A stretch of DNA of 64,000 nucleotides from Geminocystis sp050753365 (GCF_050753365.1 NZ_JBLZFY010000004.1:1-64000), one strand, 5' to 3'. Positions 33,324 to 40,997 are shown, numbered from the stretch's first letter. Notes: generated from the sequence alone by a model not told the origin. Numbers and translations are program-made.

Positions 33324-33788
33324 TTAATTGTTGTTCACGGGAGGAAACCAATCATCATCTAGTAACTGATCCAAAGTATAAGAACATTCTAAAGGAAAAA
33401 TATTGAGATTGGATTTCACTTGAACATAATCAATAGCTTCTTGATAAATTTCCTCTAAATTGTTTGCTAAATAATTTTTTAAATTAGTAGTTAATCCTTT
33501 TTTTAACTGCTTTCTAAAACTTTTTATTTCTGCTTTCCAATGACGATGATTTCTTTCATATTCAATATCCCAATATGTCAGTAATAAGATATGTCGAATA
33601 ATTTGTTCCAATAAACTACCAACAGCTAATTTATCTCTTTTTCCCAAATTTTCTAATTCCTCGATTAAATTTTCTAAGTCTAATTCATTAAACTTTCTTT
33701 CTTTCAATAAATCAATAGTTTCTTCTAACCACAAATCATCATCGATTTCATATAATTGTTTTAAATCAATTTTTTCTATTACTCTCAT
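33324..33788 (-). CDS. DUF29 family protein, copy 6
   Basis: A 154-aa DUF29 paralogue (MRVIEKIDLKQLYEIDDDLW then LEETIDLLKERKFNELDLEN; LGKRDKLAVGSLLEQIIRHI; CSYTLDQLLDDDWFPP). Its N-terminal third is nearly identical to copy 4, while the middle (KKGLTTNLKNYLANNLEEIY) is closer to copy 1, which suggests exchange between copies. Confidence 0.9.
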   Translation of the reverse strand: MRVIEKIDLKQLYEIDDDLWLEETIDLLKERKFNELDLENLIEELENLGKRDKLAVGSLLEQIIRHILLLTYWDIEYERNHRHWKAEIKSFRKQLKKGLTTNLKNYLANNLEEIYQEAIDYVQVKSNLNIFPLECSYTLDQLLDDDWFPPVNNN

Positions 33789-33931
33789 AATTACCTCTTT
33801 ATGTCGATTGATCGAACTTTCCCTTTATTATATAGAACTCTTATAAACACGATCAAACCTATTATAATTTATTTGTAGGTGTTAAACACTGTTCAACCCA
33901 AAAATCCGAATAAAACCGCCTTCTATATAAA

Positions 33932-34372
33932 TCATTGAATAGTATTGTATTGATAAATTTGATTGAGAAACGATTGAGGATTAAAAATTAAGGTCTGATG
34001 AAAATGTTTTAAATTTAGTAAATGTTTATCTAATGACACTAAATAATCGGCTTTCCCCTCATAACAAGCTGACAAAAAAATGTTATCTTTAGGGTCTATA
34101 TTATCTAAATAGTTCGTTTCATATATTCCCCTTTTTATAAGAGATTTTTCTCTAATTTTTTCTACTAAACTAATAATGTATAATTCATCTACTTTTTTTC
34201 TTTGCAAAACAAGTATTAGTTCTTCAATTAACGAAGGAGTAACAATTAAGATAAAATAGCTTTGTTGCCATAGATTCAATATTTTATTAGGAGAAGTCAG
34301 CTCGTTACTACTTAAATAAGCCGAGATAAAAACAGAAGTATCAAGCACGACTAAAGGCTTTTTACTTACCAT
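33932..34372 (-). CDS. PIN-family toxin (COG1569 type)
   Basis: A 146-aa PIN nuclease: VVLDTSVFISAYLSSNELTS (first D), PSLIEELILVLQRKKVDE (E), DPKDNIFLSACYEGKADYLV (D) and SLDKHLLNLKHFH (D). This is the putative TA-system PIN subgroup that regularly follows a small antitoxin gene, here overlapping at 34372. Confidence 0.88.
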   Translation of the reverse strand: MVSKKPLVVLDTSVFISAYLSSNELTSPNKILNLWQQSYFILIVTPSLIEELILVLQRKKVDELYIISLVEKIREKSLIKRGIYETNYLDNIDPKDNIFLSACYEGKADYLVSLDKHLLNLKHFHQTLIFNPQSFLNQIYQYNTIQ

Positions 34373-34584
34373 TATAAAGTTCCGTTTTCTTCACACTGAA
34401 TAATAATTTTTTGTCTTAGCTCCTCAAATTCTTTTATACTTTCCTCCTTCGTTTTAGACTTTCTCTGTGAAATATTTTTTTCCACATTGGCAAAAGCTAT
34501 TTTCATTAGTTCTTTTGCTCTTTTTAATTCTTTCTCTGTCGGGGGAGGGTTTATACTATATTTAGGTAATGTGCTTACTTTCAT
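34372..34584 (-). CDS. Antitoxin partner of COG1569 PIN toxin
   Basis: A 70-aa, highly charged helical protein (PTEKELKRAKELMKIAFANV, SKTKEESIKEFEELRQKIII). It overlaps the start of the PIN gene by one base, in the position of a cognate antitoxin. Its fold was not recognised. Confidence 0.75.
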   Translation of the reverse strand: MKVSTLPKYSINPPPTEKELKRAKELMKIAFANVEKNISQRKSKTKEESIKEFEELRQKIIIQCEENGTL

Positions 34585-34760
34585 GTTTTTGATTATACCT
34601 CGATCGAACTTTTCCTTTATTATATCGAACTCTTATCACCTCGATCGAATCCCCTCAGACGATCGAACCCTTCCCTGTCATTGCGAGGAAACGAAGCAAT
34701 CTCCCTCCATCGAACTTTGTCTTTATTATATCGAACCCTCATGACCTCGATCACTCCTTT
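34585..34760. repeat. CGATCG mosaic spacer with REP-like repeat
   Basis: Contains CTCGATCGAACTTTTCCTTT, TATATCGAACTCTTATCACC, CCTCAGACGATCGAACCCTT, a REP-like copy at 34676-34703 and another TTTATTATATCGAACC module, leading into the duplicated brnTA unit. Confidence 0.7.
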
Positions 34761-34790
34761 GTTCTTTGAGAAAACCATTTTTTTAAGACA

Positions 34791-34807
34791 AATGATTTAA
34801 AATCATT
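34791..34807. promoter_or_regulatory. Palindrome upstream of brnT copy 2, probable operator
   Basis: The same AATGATTT-A-AAATCATT palindrome as before copy 1, again 34 bp before the brnT ATG with a TATAAT box between. Its perfect conservation within a duplicated block supports, but does not prove, operator function. Confidence 0.6.
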
Positions 34808-34840
34808 AAATTATATGTATAATTTTTATGGTAAAATAAT

Positions 34841-35119
34841 ATGAGTTCAACATTCGATTGGGATAGTGAAAGAAATGCAAATAACAAAATCAAACATGGT
34901 GTTGACTTTGAAACTGCTCAGTATGCTTTTTTCGATCCCCATCGTTTAATTATCCATGATGCTAAACACAGCGAACTTGAGGAACGTTGGTTTTGTATTG
35001 GGAAGGTTGAAAACCGTGTTTTAACGGTGCGTTTTACTTATCGTAATGGAATAATTCGTATATTTGGTGCGGCACAATGGCGTAAATGGAGGAAATTTTA
35101 TGAAAAACACAACACCTGA
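34841..35119 (+). CDS. brnT: BrnT toxin, copy 2
   Basis: A 92-aa near-duplicate of copy 1; differences include S2 for G2, R13 for T13 and V for I/L at a few sites. All BrnT blocks are intact. The duplicated unit begins before the operator (TTGTTCTTTGAGAAAA) and ends at the brnA stop, about 580 bp in all. Confidence 0.92.
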   Translation: MSSTFDWDSERNANNKIKHGVDFETAQYAFFDPHRLIIHDAKHSELEERWFCIGKVENRVLTVRFTYRNGIIRIFGAAQWRKWRKFYEKHNT

Positions 35120-35333
35120 TCCTGCATATCCTATTGGTGATGTTACAATCGTCACAGATTTTCTGCCTCCACCAGAGCAGTTAGTACCGAAAAAAAACAC
35201 AGTAAGAATAACAATGGAGTTTACAAAAGAAAGTATCGACTTTTTTAAACGTGAAGCTCAACATCACAACGCTTCTTATCAGGCAATGATTCGTAATCTT
35301 GTTGATTTTTATGTTAAACAACAACAAAAGTAA
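35100..35333 (+). CDS. brnA: BrnA antitoxin, copy 2
   Basis: A 77-aa antitoxin from ATG 35100 with GGAGG upstream. It is nearly identical to copy 1 (P-A-Y for P-T-Y near the start, H for Q in AQHHNAS, V-K for S-K near the end). Cross-neutralisation between the two modules is likely at this similarity. Confidence 0.9.
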   Translation: MKNTTPDPAYPIGDVTIVTDFLPPPEQLVPKKNTVRITMEFTKESIDFFKREAQHHNASYQAMIRNLVDFYVKQQQK

Positions 35334-35477
35334 TTCTTATTTCTCGAACTTTTCCATTATTATATCGAACCTTCATCACCATGAATTGTTTTGTCATTGC
35401 GAGGTACGAAGCAATCTCTCATATCGATCGAACCCTTTTAACTCATAATCTCGATCGAACAGCGCCACTTTCGGTGA
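35334..35477. repeat. CGATCG mosaic spacer with REP-like repeat
   Basis: Contains TTATATCGAACC, a REP-like copy at 35392-35420, ATATCGATCGAACCCTTTTA, and CAGCGCCACTTTCGGTGATT at the boundary with hicA. Confidence 0.65.
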
Positions 35478-35696
35478 TTATTTATGTGCCAAAAACTCAT
35501 CAACGGAAATACTAGCTTGACGAATTAAACTTCTCAATAAACCGGGAGCTAATTCTTTATGATTAGGTATTGATAAAGTTGCTTTAGAATTATGCCACAA
35601 TATTATATGACTACCTGTCTGATGATCCACAATATAACCAAATTTACAAAAAATTTTGACCGCTTTTTTTCCTGAAATATTAGATAAAAGTCCCAT
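35478..35696 (-). CDS. hicA: HicA-family toxin (type 2)
   Basis: A 72-aa HicA (SGKKAVKIFCKFGYIVDHQT, GSHIILWH with the catalytic His, LSIPNHKELAPGLLRSLIRQ). It is placed directly after hicB; the hicB stop and hicA start abut. It belongs to the SGKEVVKIL-type HicA subgroup, different from the copy at 30629. Confidence 0.9.
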   Translation of the reverse strand: MGLLSNISGKKAVKIFCKFGYIVDHQTGSHIILWHNSKATLSIPNHKELAPGLLRSLIRQASISVDEFLAHK

Positions 35697-35915
35697 TTAG
35701 ACAATTACTTCCCCAATGAATGAGATTGTTTCTTCTTTTAACTCATCAATTTGATGTTTATTCTGGACATATAAATATCCTTGAATTGCATCTTTAATGT
35801 TTGCGATCGCCTCGTCCATTGTTTTTCCCTGACTAACACAACCTGGTAATCTAGGAACTTCAGCTACATAACCATTATATTCTGAGTCAAAGGTAAATAT
35901 TACTTGAAACTTCAT
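35697..35915 (-). CDS. hicB: HicB-family antitoxin (type 2)
   Basis: A 72-aa HicB with FTFDSEYNGYVAEVPRLPGC, VSQGKTMDEAIANIKDAIQG. It is the short form lacking a C-terminal DNA-binding domain. It precedes hicA, the reverse of the hicA-hicB order at 30403-30835. Confidence 0.9.
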   Translation of the reverse strand: MKFQVIFTFDSEYNGYVAEVPRLPGCVSQGKTMDEAIANIKDAIQGYLYVQNKHQIDELKEETISFIGEVIV

Positions 35916-35949
35916 TTTTAAGTAAGTTTTTTGTGATAAAAAAATTTAA

Positions 35950-36040
35950 TTAACATTATAATCGATCGAACCCTTTTAACTCATAAACCTCGATCAAACC
36001 CTTCCCTGTCATTGCGAGGCACGAAGCAATCTCTCATTTA
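35950..36040. repeat. CGATCG mosaic with REP-like repeat
   Basis: A short spacer with TTATAATCGATCGAACCC, CTCGATCAAACC and a REP-like copy at 36007-36035, at the right edge of the island. Confidence 0.65.
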
Positions 36041-36043
36041 AAA

Positions 36044-36502
36044 TTAAAGTTTCGGAAACCAATCCTCATCTAATATTTGTTCTACAGTAAAAGGATTATC
36101 AAGAGGAAATTGATTTAAAGGCAATTCTGTTTCTTTACTAACATTTTTTCTTGCTTCGAGGTAACACTTCTCTATAATTTCTACAATATATTGTCGTAAA
36201 CTAGGATTAAATTCTAGTAAATCTTCTAACTGACAACGTTGCTCAATAATTGTACTCAACCAACTCTCAGAGATTTTTTGTGACTGATATTGATATTTTA
36301 ATAAGTGCATAATTAAAACTCTTAGCCTACTTTTTAGTTCTCTTTTCTGACTAATTCCCATAGCCACAATTTCTTCAATTAAGTTATCTAAATCTAAGTC
36401 ATTAAATTTTTTTTCTTCTAATAATTTTACAGTTTCTTGTATCCATAAATAATTATCGACTTCGTATAATTCCTTGAGATTTATTAATATTGATTCTGTC
36501 AT
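36044..36502 (-). CDS. DUF29 family protein, copy 7 (divergent)
   Basis: A 152-aa DUF29 member from ATG 36502 (MTESILINLKELYEVDNYLW), the position where the other copies start; a longer frame to 36682 overlaps the next gene and is rejected. It keeps LDLDNLIEEIVAMG and FTVEQILDEDWFPKL but has a different middle (KYQYQSQKISESWLSTIIEQ). This represents an older branch than the island copies. Confidence 0.88.
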   Translation of the reverse strand: MTESILINLKELYEVDNYLWIQETVKLLEEKKFNDLDLDNLIEEIVAMGISQKRELKSRLRVLIMHLLKYQYQSQKISESWLSTIIEQRCQLEDLLEFNPSLRQYIVEIIEKCYLEARKNVSKETELPLNQFPLDNPFTVEQILDEDWFPKL

Positions 36503-36582
36503 AGCTAATTTAGATAAATTTAGTCTAATGGATTTTATTATATATCTGAATCCCGTAAAACAGTTATCTTGACTGTAACTCA

Positions 36583-36608
36583 CAAAAAAAATCGCCCCGA
36601 AGGACGAT
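36583..36608 (-). terminator. Intrinsic terminator of the pilin-like gene
   Basis: On the minus strand the stem ATCGTCC / GGGCGAT with a TTCG tetraloop (one G-T pair) is followed by eight Ts. It lies ~35 bp after the stop of the 36642-38381 gene. This is the clearest rho-independent terminator in the window. Confidence 0.85.
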
Positions 36609-36641
36609 CGATTAAATTTTGTTTTGAGAAATATCGTATTA

Positions 36642-38381
36642 TTATTGAATAGCGACTCTGGTATATCCTTGAGGTGAACCAATCTTAATAAGAGGATCAG
36701 AATCTACTTTAAACAGTTCTAAATATTCAAAATTAGCTCGACTCAAAGAAGGATTTAACGTACTATTACCGCCACCACCAGTATCATAGGTTTTAGCCCA
36801 AATAGGTCCTGTATGAGTTCCTGTACCTCCACCATTAATGCGGAATGTAGAATTAGGAGCAAAAATGAAACCAGATGAAGTTAGATTTCCATTTGTAACG
36901 GCATCTCCAGAGGCAACATAATATTGAATATGCTTCCATTGATCAGCATTTGATAGTGGAGCACTTGAGCCAAAAGACAACCCATCATTACTATAAACAA
37001 CTACTCGACCAGGATTATTGTTAAGTCCAGTAACTGTAACTGTAGGAACGGCAATATCAGAATAAATTTTGACAGTTTTACCACCACTAATATCTACATT
37101 AATAGGATTGCAACCTCCCGTATATTTGTATTCACTTGAAATCGATGTAGGCGTTAAAGTACAATTCTTATCAGTATTACTTAGGGTAGATATTCCAGAG
37201 GGAATAGTAAACTTATTATTCTCATCTAGCTTTGAAGGTAAGGGAGGGAAAAGTGTGCTAAATGATAGATGATCTCCATTATGCTTAAACGCACCACTGG
37301 GAGGAGCGCTCCAAGCTACACCACCACTAACACAACCAGAGGAGTCTAGTATATCGAAGTTGACTGTTTGATTTCCACCACCACTGATACTAAAATTTTG
37401 AGCCCAAAGACCAGCCGCTTCTGGGAAATTTAGGGGAAGAGGTACTCCACCTGAAGCCTTGTTTGAATTAATATCGACAGGAAATTGAACTTCTATTCTT
37501 GCTTGTGACGAGTCTTGATAATCTCCTTCAATAATTAATGTTCCAGTACCACTAGTATTAGGATCGCCTTCAAATTTGTAACTAATTAATTGAAAACTGG
37601 CATCTGGATTTCCATTGAGACTTATAGATGTACCTGAAACAATATCCACATGATTTTGATTCCCCGTTAATCCATTTTTTATCTCAGTGACTTTTGGATC
37701 TGTAAATTTTAGGGTTACTGTACTTGGACTTTCATCTTCCGATACAAAGGGAATACAAGCATTGGAACCTGAGCTACCTGAATTACCTGAGTTTGAGTTA
37801 CCCGAATTACCTGAGCTTCCTGAGTTACCTGAATTACCTGAGCTACCTGAGTTACCTGAATTACCTTTGTTACCTGAATTGCCTTTGTTAGCAATAATCA
37901 TATCATTGGGGAGAAAAGCAAATAAATTACTTGATATACTCTCAATACCCCAAGTTGGAACATCGCTAACTACAGTATTATATTCCAAAAGATTATTTGC
38001 TGTAGAGTTGTTGGAAGCTAAATTATCCAAATATTGATTTAATGCATTACTGTCCACAGTTCCATTAGCTATACCTGTCCACTGGCTGTTAGAAAGAATA
38101 GCCAAATCTGGATTTTCCACTAAAAGTGCTTGAATACGAGCAACTCCAGCCTCTGCAGCCGCCATTGCTTGTTTTGCTTGTTCATCTGCTATGGCATTAG
38201 TTTTATTCTTTCCTGCATTCATTAAGGAAACTGTTGTACCCGCAATCGCTACTAATCCGAGACATACTCCCACAGTGAGAGTGTTTCCTAATTGACGTTG
38301 TTTTTGTAAAGATAGAAAATTATAGATAAACTTAAGAGCTAAATTTTTTGGTTTTTGGGTTTTGCTTCGATCGAATAACAT
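36642..38381 (-). CDS. PilX-like type IV pilin-related secreted protein
   Basis: A 579-aa protein. After a cytoplasmic basic stretch comes a membrane helix (GNTLTVGVCLGLVAIAGTTV, ~32-51). It is followed by NAIADEQAKQAMAAAEAGVA, the signature of PilX/minor-pilin-like proteins that have an AAEAG motif after the helix. Residues ~170-210 are a low-complexity (S/N-G) run of NSG/SSG/NKG units. The remaining ~370 residues are an extracellular, Gly/Asn/Ser-rich beta-type region with few cysteines. It may be a minor pilin or surface protein of the type IV pilus/HpsB-like group. The alternative is a generic cell-surface protein. It is monocistronic with its own terminator. Confidence 0.7.
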   Translation of the reverse strand: MLFDRSKTQKPKNLALKFIYNFLSLQKQRQLGNTLTVGVCLGLVAIAGTTVSLMNAGKNKTNAIADEQAKQAMAAAEAGVARIQALLVENPDLAILSNSQWTGIANGTVDSNALNQYLDNLASNNSTANNLLEYNTVVSDVPTWGIESISSNLFAFLPNDMIIANKGNSGNKGNSGNSGSSGNSGNSGSSGNSGNSNSGNSGSSGSNACIPFVSEDESPSTVTLKFTDPKVTEIKNGLTGNQNHVDIVSGTSISLNGNPDASFQLISYKFEGDPNTSGTGTLIIEGDYQDSSQARIEVQFPVDINSNKASGGVPLPLNFPEAAGLWAQNFSISGGGNQTVNFDILDSSGCVSGGVAWSAPPSGAFKHNGDHLSFSTLFPPLPSKLDENNKFTIPSGISTLSNTDKNCTLTPTSISSEYKYTGGCNPINVDISGGKTVKIYSDIAVPTVTVTGLNNNPGRVVVYSNDGLSFGSSAPLSNADQWKHIQYYVASGDAVTNGNLTSSGFIFAPNSTFRINGGGTGTHTGPIWAKTYDTGGGGNSTLNPSLSRANFEYLELFKVDSDPLIKIGSPQGYTRVAIQ

Positions 38382-38876
38382 AACGATTTCCTCTCTTTTG
38401 CAGTGGGTAAGCTATAAAATTATTAATATAATATCAAAAATATAAAAACATAGACATAATTTTTAATAGTTACATTATATCTACGAGTTCATTATGCCCA
38501 AAGTTAAGGAAAAATATCACAAGGTATTTACTGAATTTTAATATAAAGTTTGTGTAAAGTTGCTCAGTACTTAAGGGTAAATCCTTATTTTTTCCTTTCA
38601 GAGATTATTTCGTTACCTCTCTATGACCTTATCAGATTATTTTATGTTTTGCAATGACAAAGAGGGGAAGTTCGAGGGAGGGGAGATTGCTTCGTGCCTC
38701 GCAATGACAAAAGGAGTTCGATCGAGTAGAGATTGCTTCGTTTCCTCGCAATGACAAAGAAGGTTCGATCGAGATAAGTATTTTATGCAGAAAAATGTTA
38801 TAACAGGAAATAATGAGACAAAAAACATACACTATTAATTCCGCTAAAATAATTAATCAGCAAGGTTTTCGCCTTC
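38382..38876. other. Intergenic region with REP-like repeats
   Basis: ~495 bp between two minus-strand genes. The left part is AT-rich and should hold the promoter of the pilin-like gene. At 38682-38709 and 38729-38757 are two REP-like repeats in reverse orientation, alternating with TTCGATCGAG units; a partial copy lies near 38650. Small ORFs here (LCHCEARSNLP peptides) are translations of the repeat, not genes. Confidence 0.65.
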
Positions 38877-39512
38877 CTAATTTCTTTTGATTCGCATAAT
38901 TTCTAACTCACATTGTATTAAATATTCGATCGATTCTAAATGTCGGAGGGATTCTTCCATATCTCTACCCCAAGTATAAACTCCATGCCCTCGAATTAGA
39001 TAACCCCAACAGGGAATACCTTTGTCTAAATATTCCAGCACTTGTTGAGCTAAAAAGGCTATATCCTGAGTATTAGCAAATATGGGGAGTTCGATCGAAC
39101 TTTCATGGGTAGAAATACCATTAAAAGCCTTTAACAACTCATAACCCTCTAATCTCCATGCAGAATTTTCCGTTAAAAGACTAAGTAAGGTACTATTGAG
39201 AGAATGAGTATGTAATACCGATCCAATATGAGAATTTTTGGCGTATAAAGTTGTATGGAGGAGAGTCTCCGCCGAAGGTTTTTTATTGTCTTGGGGCTTA
39301 CCTTGCAAATCCACCACCATAATATCATCAGGGGTTAATCTTCCCTTATGTTTTCCTGACACGGTAATAGCACAATAATTATCATCTAACCTTTGAGAAA
39401 AATTACTACTGGTAGCTGGAGTCCAACCTTTACTATCCAGAAAATTAGCCGTTTCAATAATGCTGTCAATAGCGAAGTCTAAATCTAGTGCAGAATAAGT
39501 CAATTTAAGCAA
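38877..39512 (-). CDS. mtnB: Methylthioribulose-1-phosphate dehydratase
   Basis: A 211-aa class II aldolase-family enzyme of the methionine salvage pathway; it dehydrates 5-methylthioribulose-1-phosphate. It shows FLDSKGWTPATSSNFSQRLD, ITVSGKHKGRL, PSAETLLHTTLY, VLHTHSLNSTLLS (zinc histidines) and YLIRGHGVYTWGRDMEESLR (third zinc His). No other mtn genes are adjacent. Confidence 0.93.
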   Translation of the reverse strand: MLKLTYSALDLDFAIDSIIETANFLDSKGWTPATSSNFSQRLDDNYCAITVSGKHKGRLTPDDIMVVDLQGKPQDNKKPSAETLLHTTLYAKNSHIGSVLHTHSLNSTLLSLLTENSAWRLEGYELLKAFNGISTHESSIELPIFANTQDIAFLAQQVLEYLDKGIPCWGYLIRGHGVYTWGRDMEESLRHLESIEYLIQCELEIMRIKRN

Positions 39513-39536
39513 TCCTTAATCAAAATAGAAAGTATC

Positions 39537-39627
39537 AGGACTTATGCAAAGATAACGATATTTTGTCATTGCGAGGTAACGAAGCAATCTCTCAAATCTT
39601 GATTTTTAGTATAAATGCTTAAGTCCT
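39537..39627. mobile_element. MITE-like element with AGGACTTA ends
   Basis: A 91-bp element with inverted ends AGGACTTA...TAAGTCCT; the subterminal TGCA/TGCT pieces are also roughly symmetrical. The interior carries a full REP-like repeat (39562-39592). It matches the reverse complement of 11239-11327. It is non-coding and would need a transposase supplied elsewhere. Confidence 0.6.
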
Positions 39628-39860
39628 AACTATATTATATATTAACAACGGAATAAAAGATACTGACAATAGACAAAAGGCAAAAGACAAAAGGCAAAAG
39701 ACAAAGAGTTCAATTTATTGAACGTTATCTCATTAGCAGTGTAATTTATTACACTGTGGGATATGGATTCACACCTCAATTCTCAATTCTTAATTCTACA
39801 TTCTCAAAAAATGCCCCTATAATGGATATTATTAACCATTGACACAGAAAGGAAACAATT
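39628..39860. repeat. Heptad array and TGTAATTTATTACA hairpin upstream of chelatase
   Basis: Tandem 7-bp units GACAAAA/GGCAAAA at about 39670-39705, a TTCAATTTATTGAA inverted repeat, and the hairpin AGTGTAATTTATTACACT near 39738-39757. A hairpin with the same core, TGTAATTTATTACA, followed by (G)TGGG recurs at ~63590. The promoter of the downstream gene should lie near the right end. Confidence 0.6.
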
Positions 39861-40997
39861 GTGGTTGCAACTCCTGAAAGAATTATCGACAACAACTCTA
39901 CCGAAAACTCCCTCGATCGAGTAGCAGTATTATTAATGGGATATGGTGAAGTAGAAAGTTATGACGACTTTGCCAATTATAACGAACAAGCCTTAAACCT
40001 TTTAACGGCAAAATTTGCACCAGTGCCAACATGGATATATCCCCCCATCGCCAAACTGTTGGCTGTGTTTGACTTACACGAATGGAGTCATCAACACGGT
40101 AACTTTATCTCCCCCCATAACGCTATCTTTGAAAGACAACGATCGAACATAGAGCATCACTTACAACACACATGGGGCGATCGAGTCAAAGTATTTAAAG
40201 CCTTCAACTTTTGCGCCCCCCACCTACCCGAACAAGTATTAGAACAAATTAGAGAGGAAGGATTTGATAAAGTATTAATCTACCCCTTACTCGTAGTTGA
40301 TTCTATCTTTACCAGTGGTATCGCTGTAGAGCAAGTGAACCAAGCCCTAGCCAAACCTGCCAATTTACAAGAGCATTGGATTAAAGGAATGCGCTATATT
40401 CCCTCCTTTTACAACGAACCCGAATACATTGAATTATTAGCGAAAATGGTAGAAAGGGAAATCAGTCATAGCTTAAGTAGCGCGTATCTCCCCTCAGAAA
40501 TTGGTATTGTCTTAATGAATCATGGATGTCCCCATGAAGCTAAAGGCTTTACCTCTGGCATCGATGAAAGTCAAAAACTCTATGATTTAGTCAGAGAAAG
40601 ACTCATTAATCGTTACCCCATGATTTCTGTCGGTTGGTTAAACCATCAAACACCTTTAATTAAATGGACTCAACCCAATGCAGAGTTAGCAGGAAGAAAT
40701 CTTATTGAGTTGGGTGCGAAAGCCTTAGTATTTATGCCTATCGGTTTTGCCACAGAAAACCACGAAACCCTCTTAGATGTAGAACACATCATCGAATCAT
40801 TACAGAGAAAATATCCTAACGTCAACTATGTACAGATGGAATGCGTTAACGATAACGATGAATTTTGTGCTATGGCGGCGCAATGGGCAAATCCTCAGAT
40901 TGAATCCTTACTCAACGATGAAGCAATGGTAATTAATCCTAGTCTTGCCACCGCAAGTCATACAAAAGGACATCATCACCATCATCATCATCACTAA
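39861..40997 (+). CDS. Ferrochelatase-family protein with C-terminal octahistidine
   Basis: A 378-aa protein of the ferrochelatase/chelatase superfamily. The N-terminal half starts VAVLLMGYGEVESYDDFANY, and the second half has EIGIVLMNHGCPHEAKGF and FMPIGFATENHETLLDVEHI, which resembles the HemH C-terminal signature around the catalytic Glu. It differs from the main cyanobacterial HemH, which carries a Chl a/b-binding tail, so it may be a paralogue inserting iron or another metal into a tetrapyrrole. The last residues are GHHHHHHHH, a natural polyhistidine tail that could bind Ni, Co or Zn. Start GTG 39861 follows AGGAAAC. Confidence 0.78.
   Translation: MVATPERIIDNNSTENSLDRVAVLLMGYGEVESYDDFANYNEQALNLLTAKFAPVPTWIYPPIAKLLAVFDLHEWSHQHGNFISPHNAIFERQRSNIEHHLQHTWGDRVKVFKAFNFCAPHLPEQVLEQIREEGFDKVLIYPLLVVDSIFTSGIAVEQVNQALAKPANLQEHWIKGMRYIPSFYNEPEYIELLAKMVEREISHSLSSAYLPSEIGIVLMNHGCPHEAKGFTSGIDESQKLYDLVRERLINRYPMISVGWLNHQTPLIKWTQPNAELAGRNLIELGAKALVFMPIGFATENHETLLDVEHIIESLQRKYPNVNYVQMECVNDNDEFCAMAAQWANPQIESLLNDEAMVINPSLATASHTKGHHHHHHHH

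Noticed and set aside
33091..33327. 78-aa ORF made of repeat translation
   Set aside because: Peptides such as LRGTKQSP come from the REP-like repeat, not from a gene.
34487..34744. 85-aa plus-strand ORF
   Set aside because: Overlaps the PIN antitoxin on the other strand and then translates the REP-like repeat (CHCEETKQSP).
28085..36040. CRISPR array
   Set aside because: The spacer repeats vary in order and length and are interrupted by genes; no regular repeat-spacer pattern and no cas gene.
36503..36682. Extended N-terminus for DUF29 copy 7 (to 36682)
   Set aside because: It overlaps the pilin-like gene and its terminator; paralogues start at the position equivalent to 36502.
37687..38037. 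116-aa plus-strand ORF rich in PELPELPE
   Set aside because: Antisense translation of the NSG/SSG repeat of the pilin-like gene.
38632..38832. Two overlapping minus-strand ORFs (66 and 63 aa)
   Set aside because: Both are translations of two REP-like repeats in different frames; no gene-like composition.
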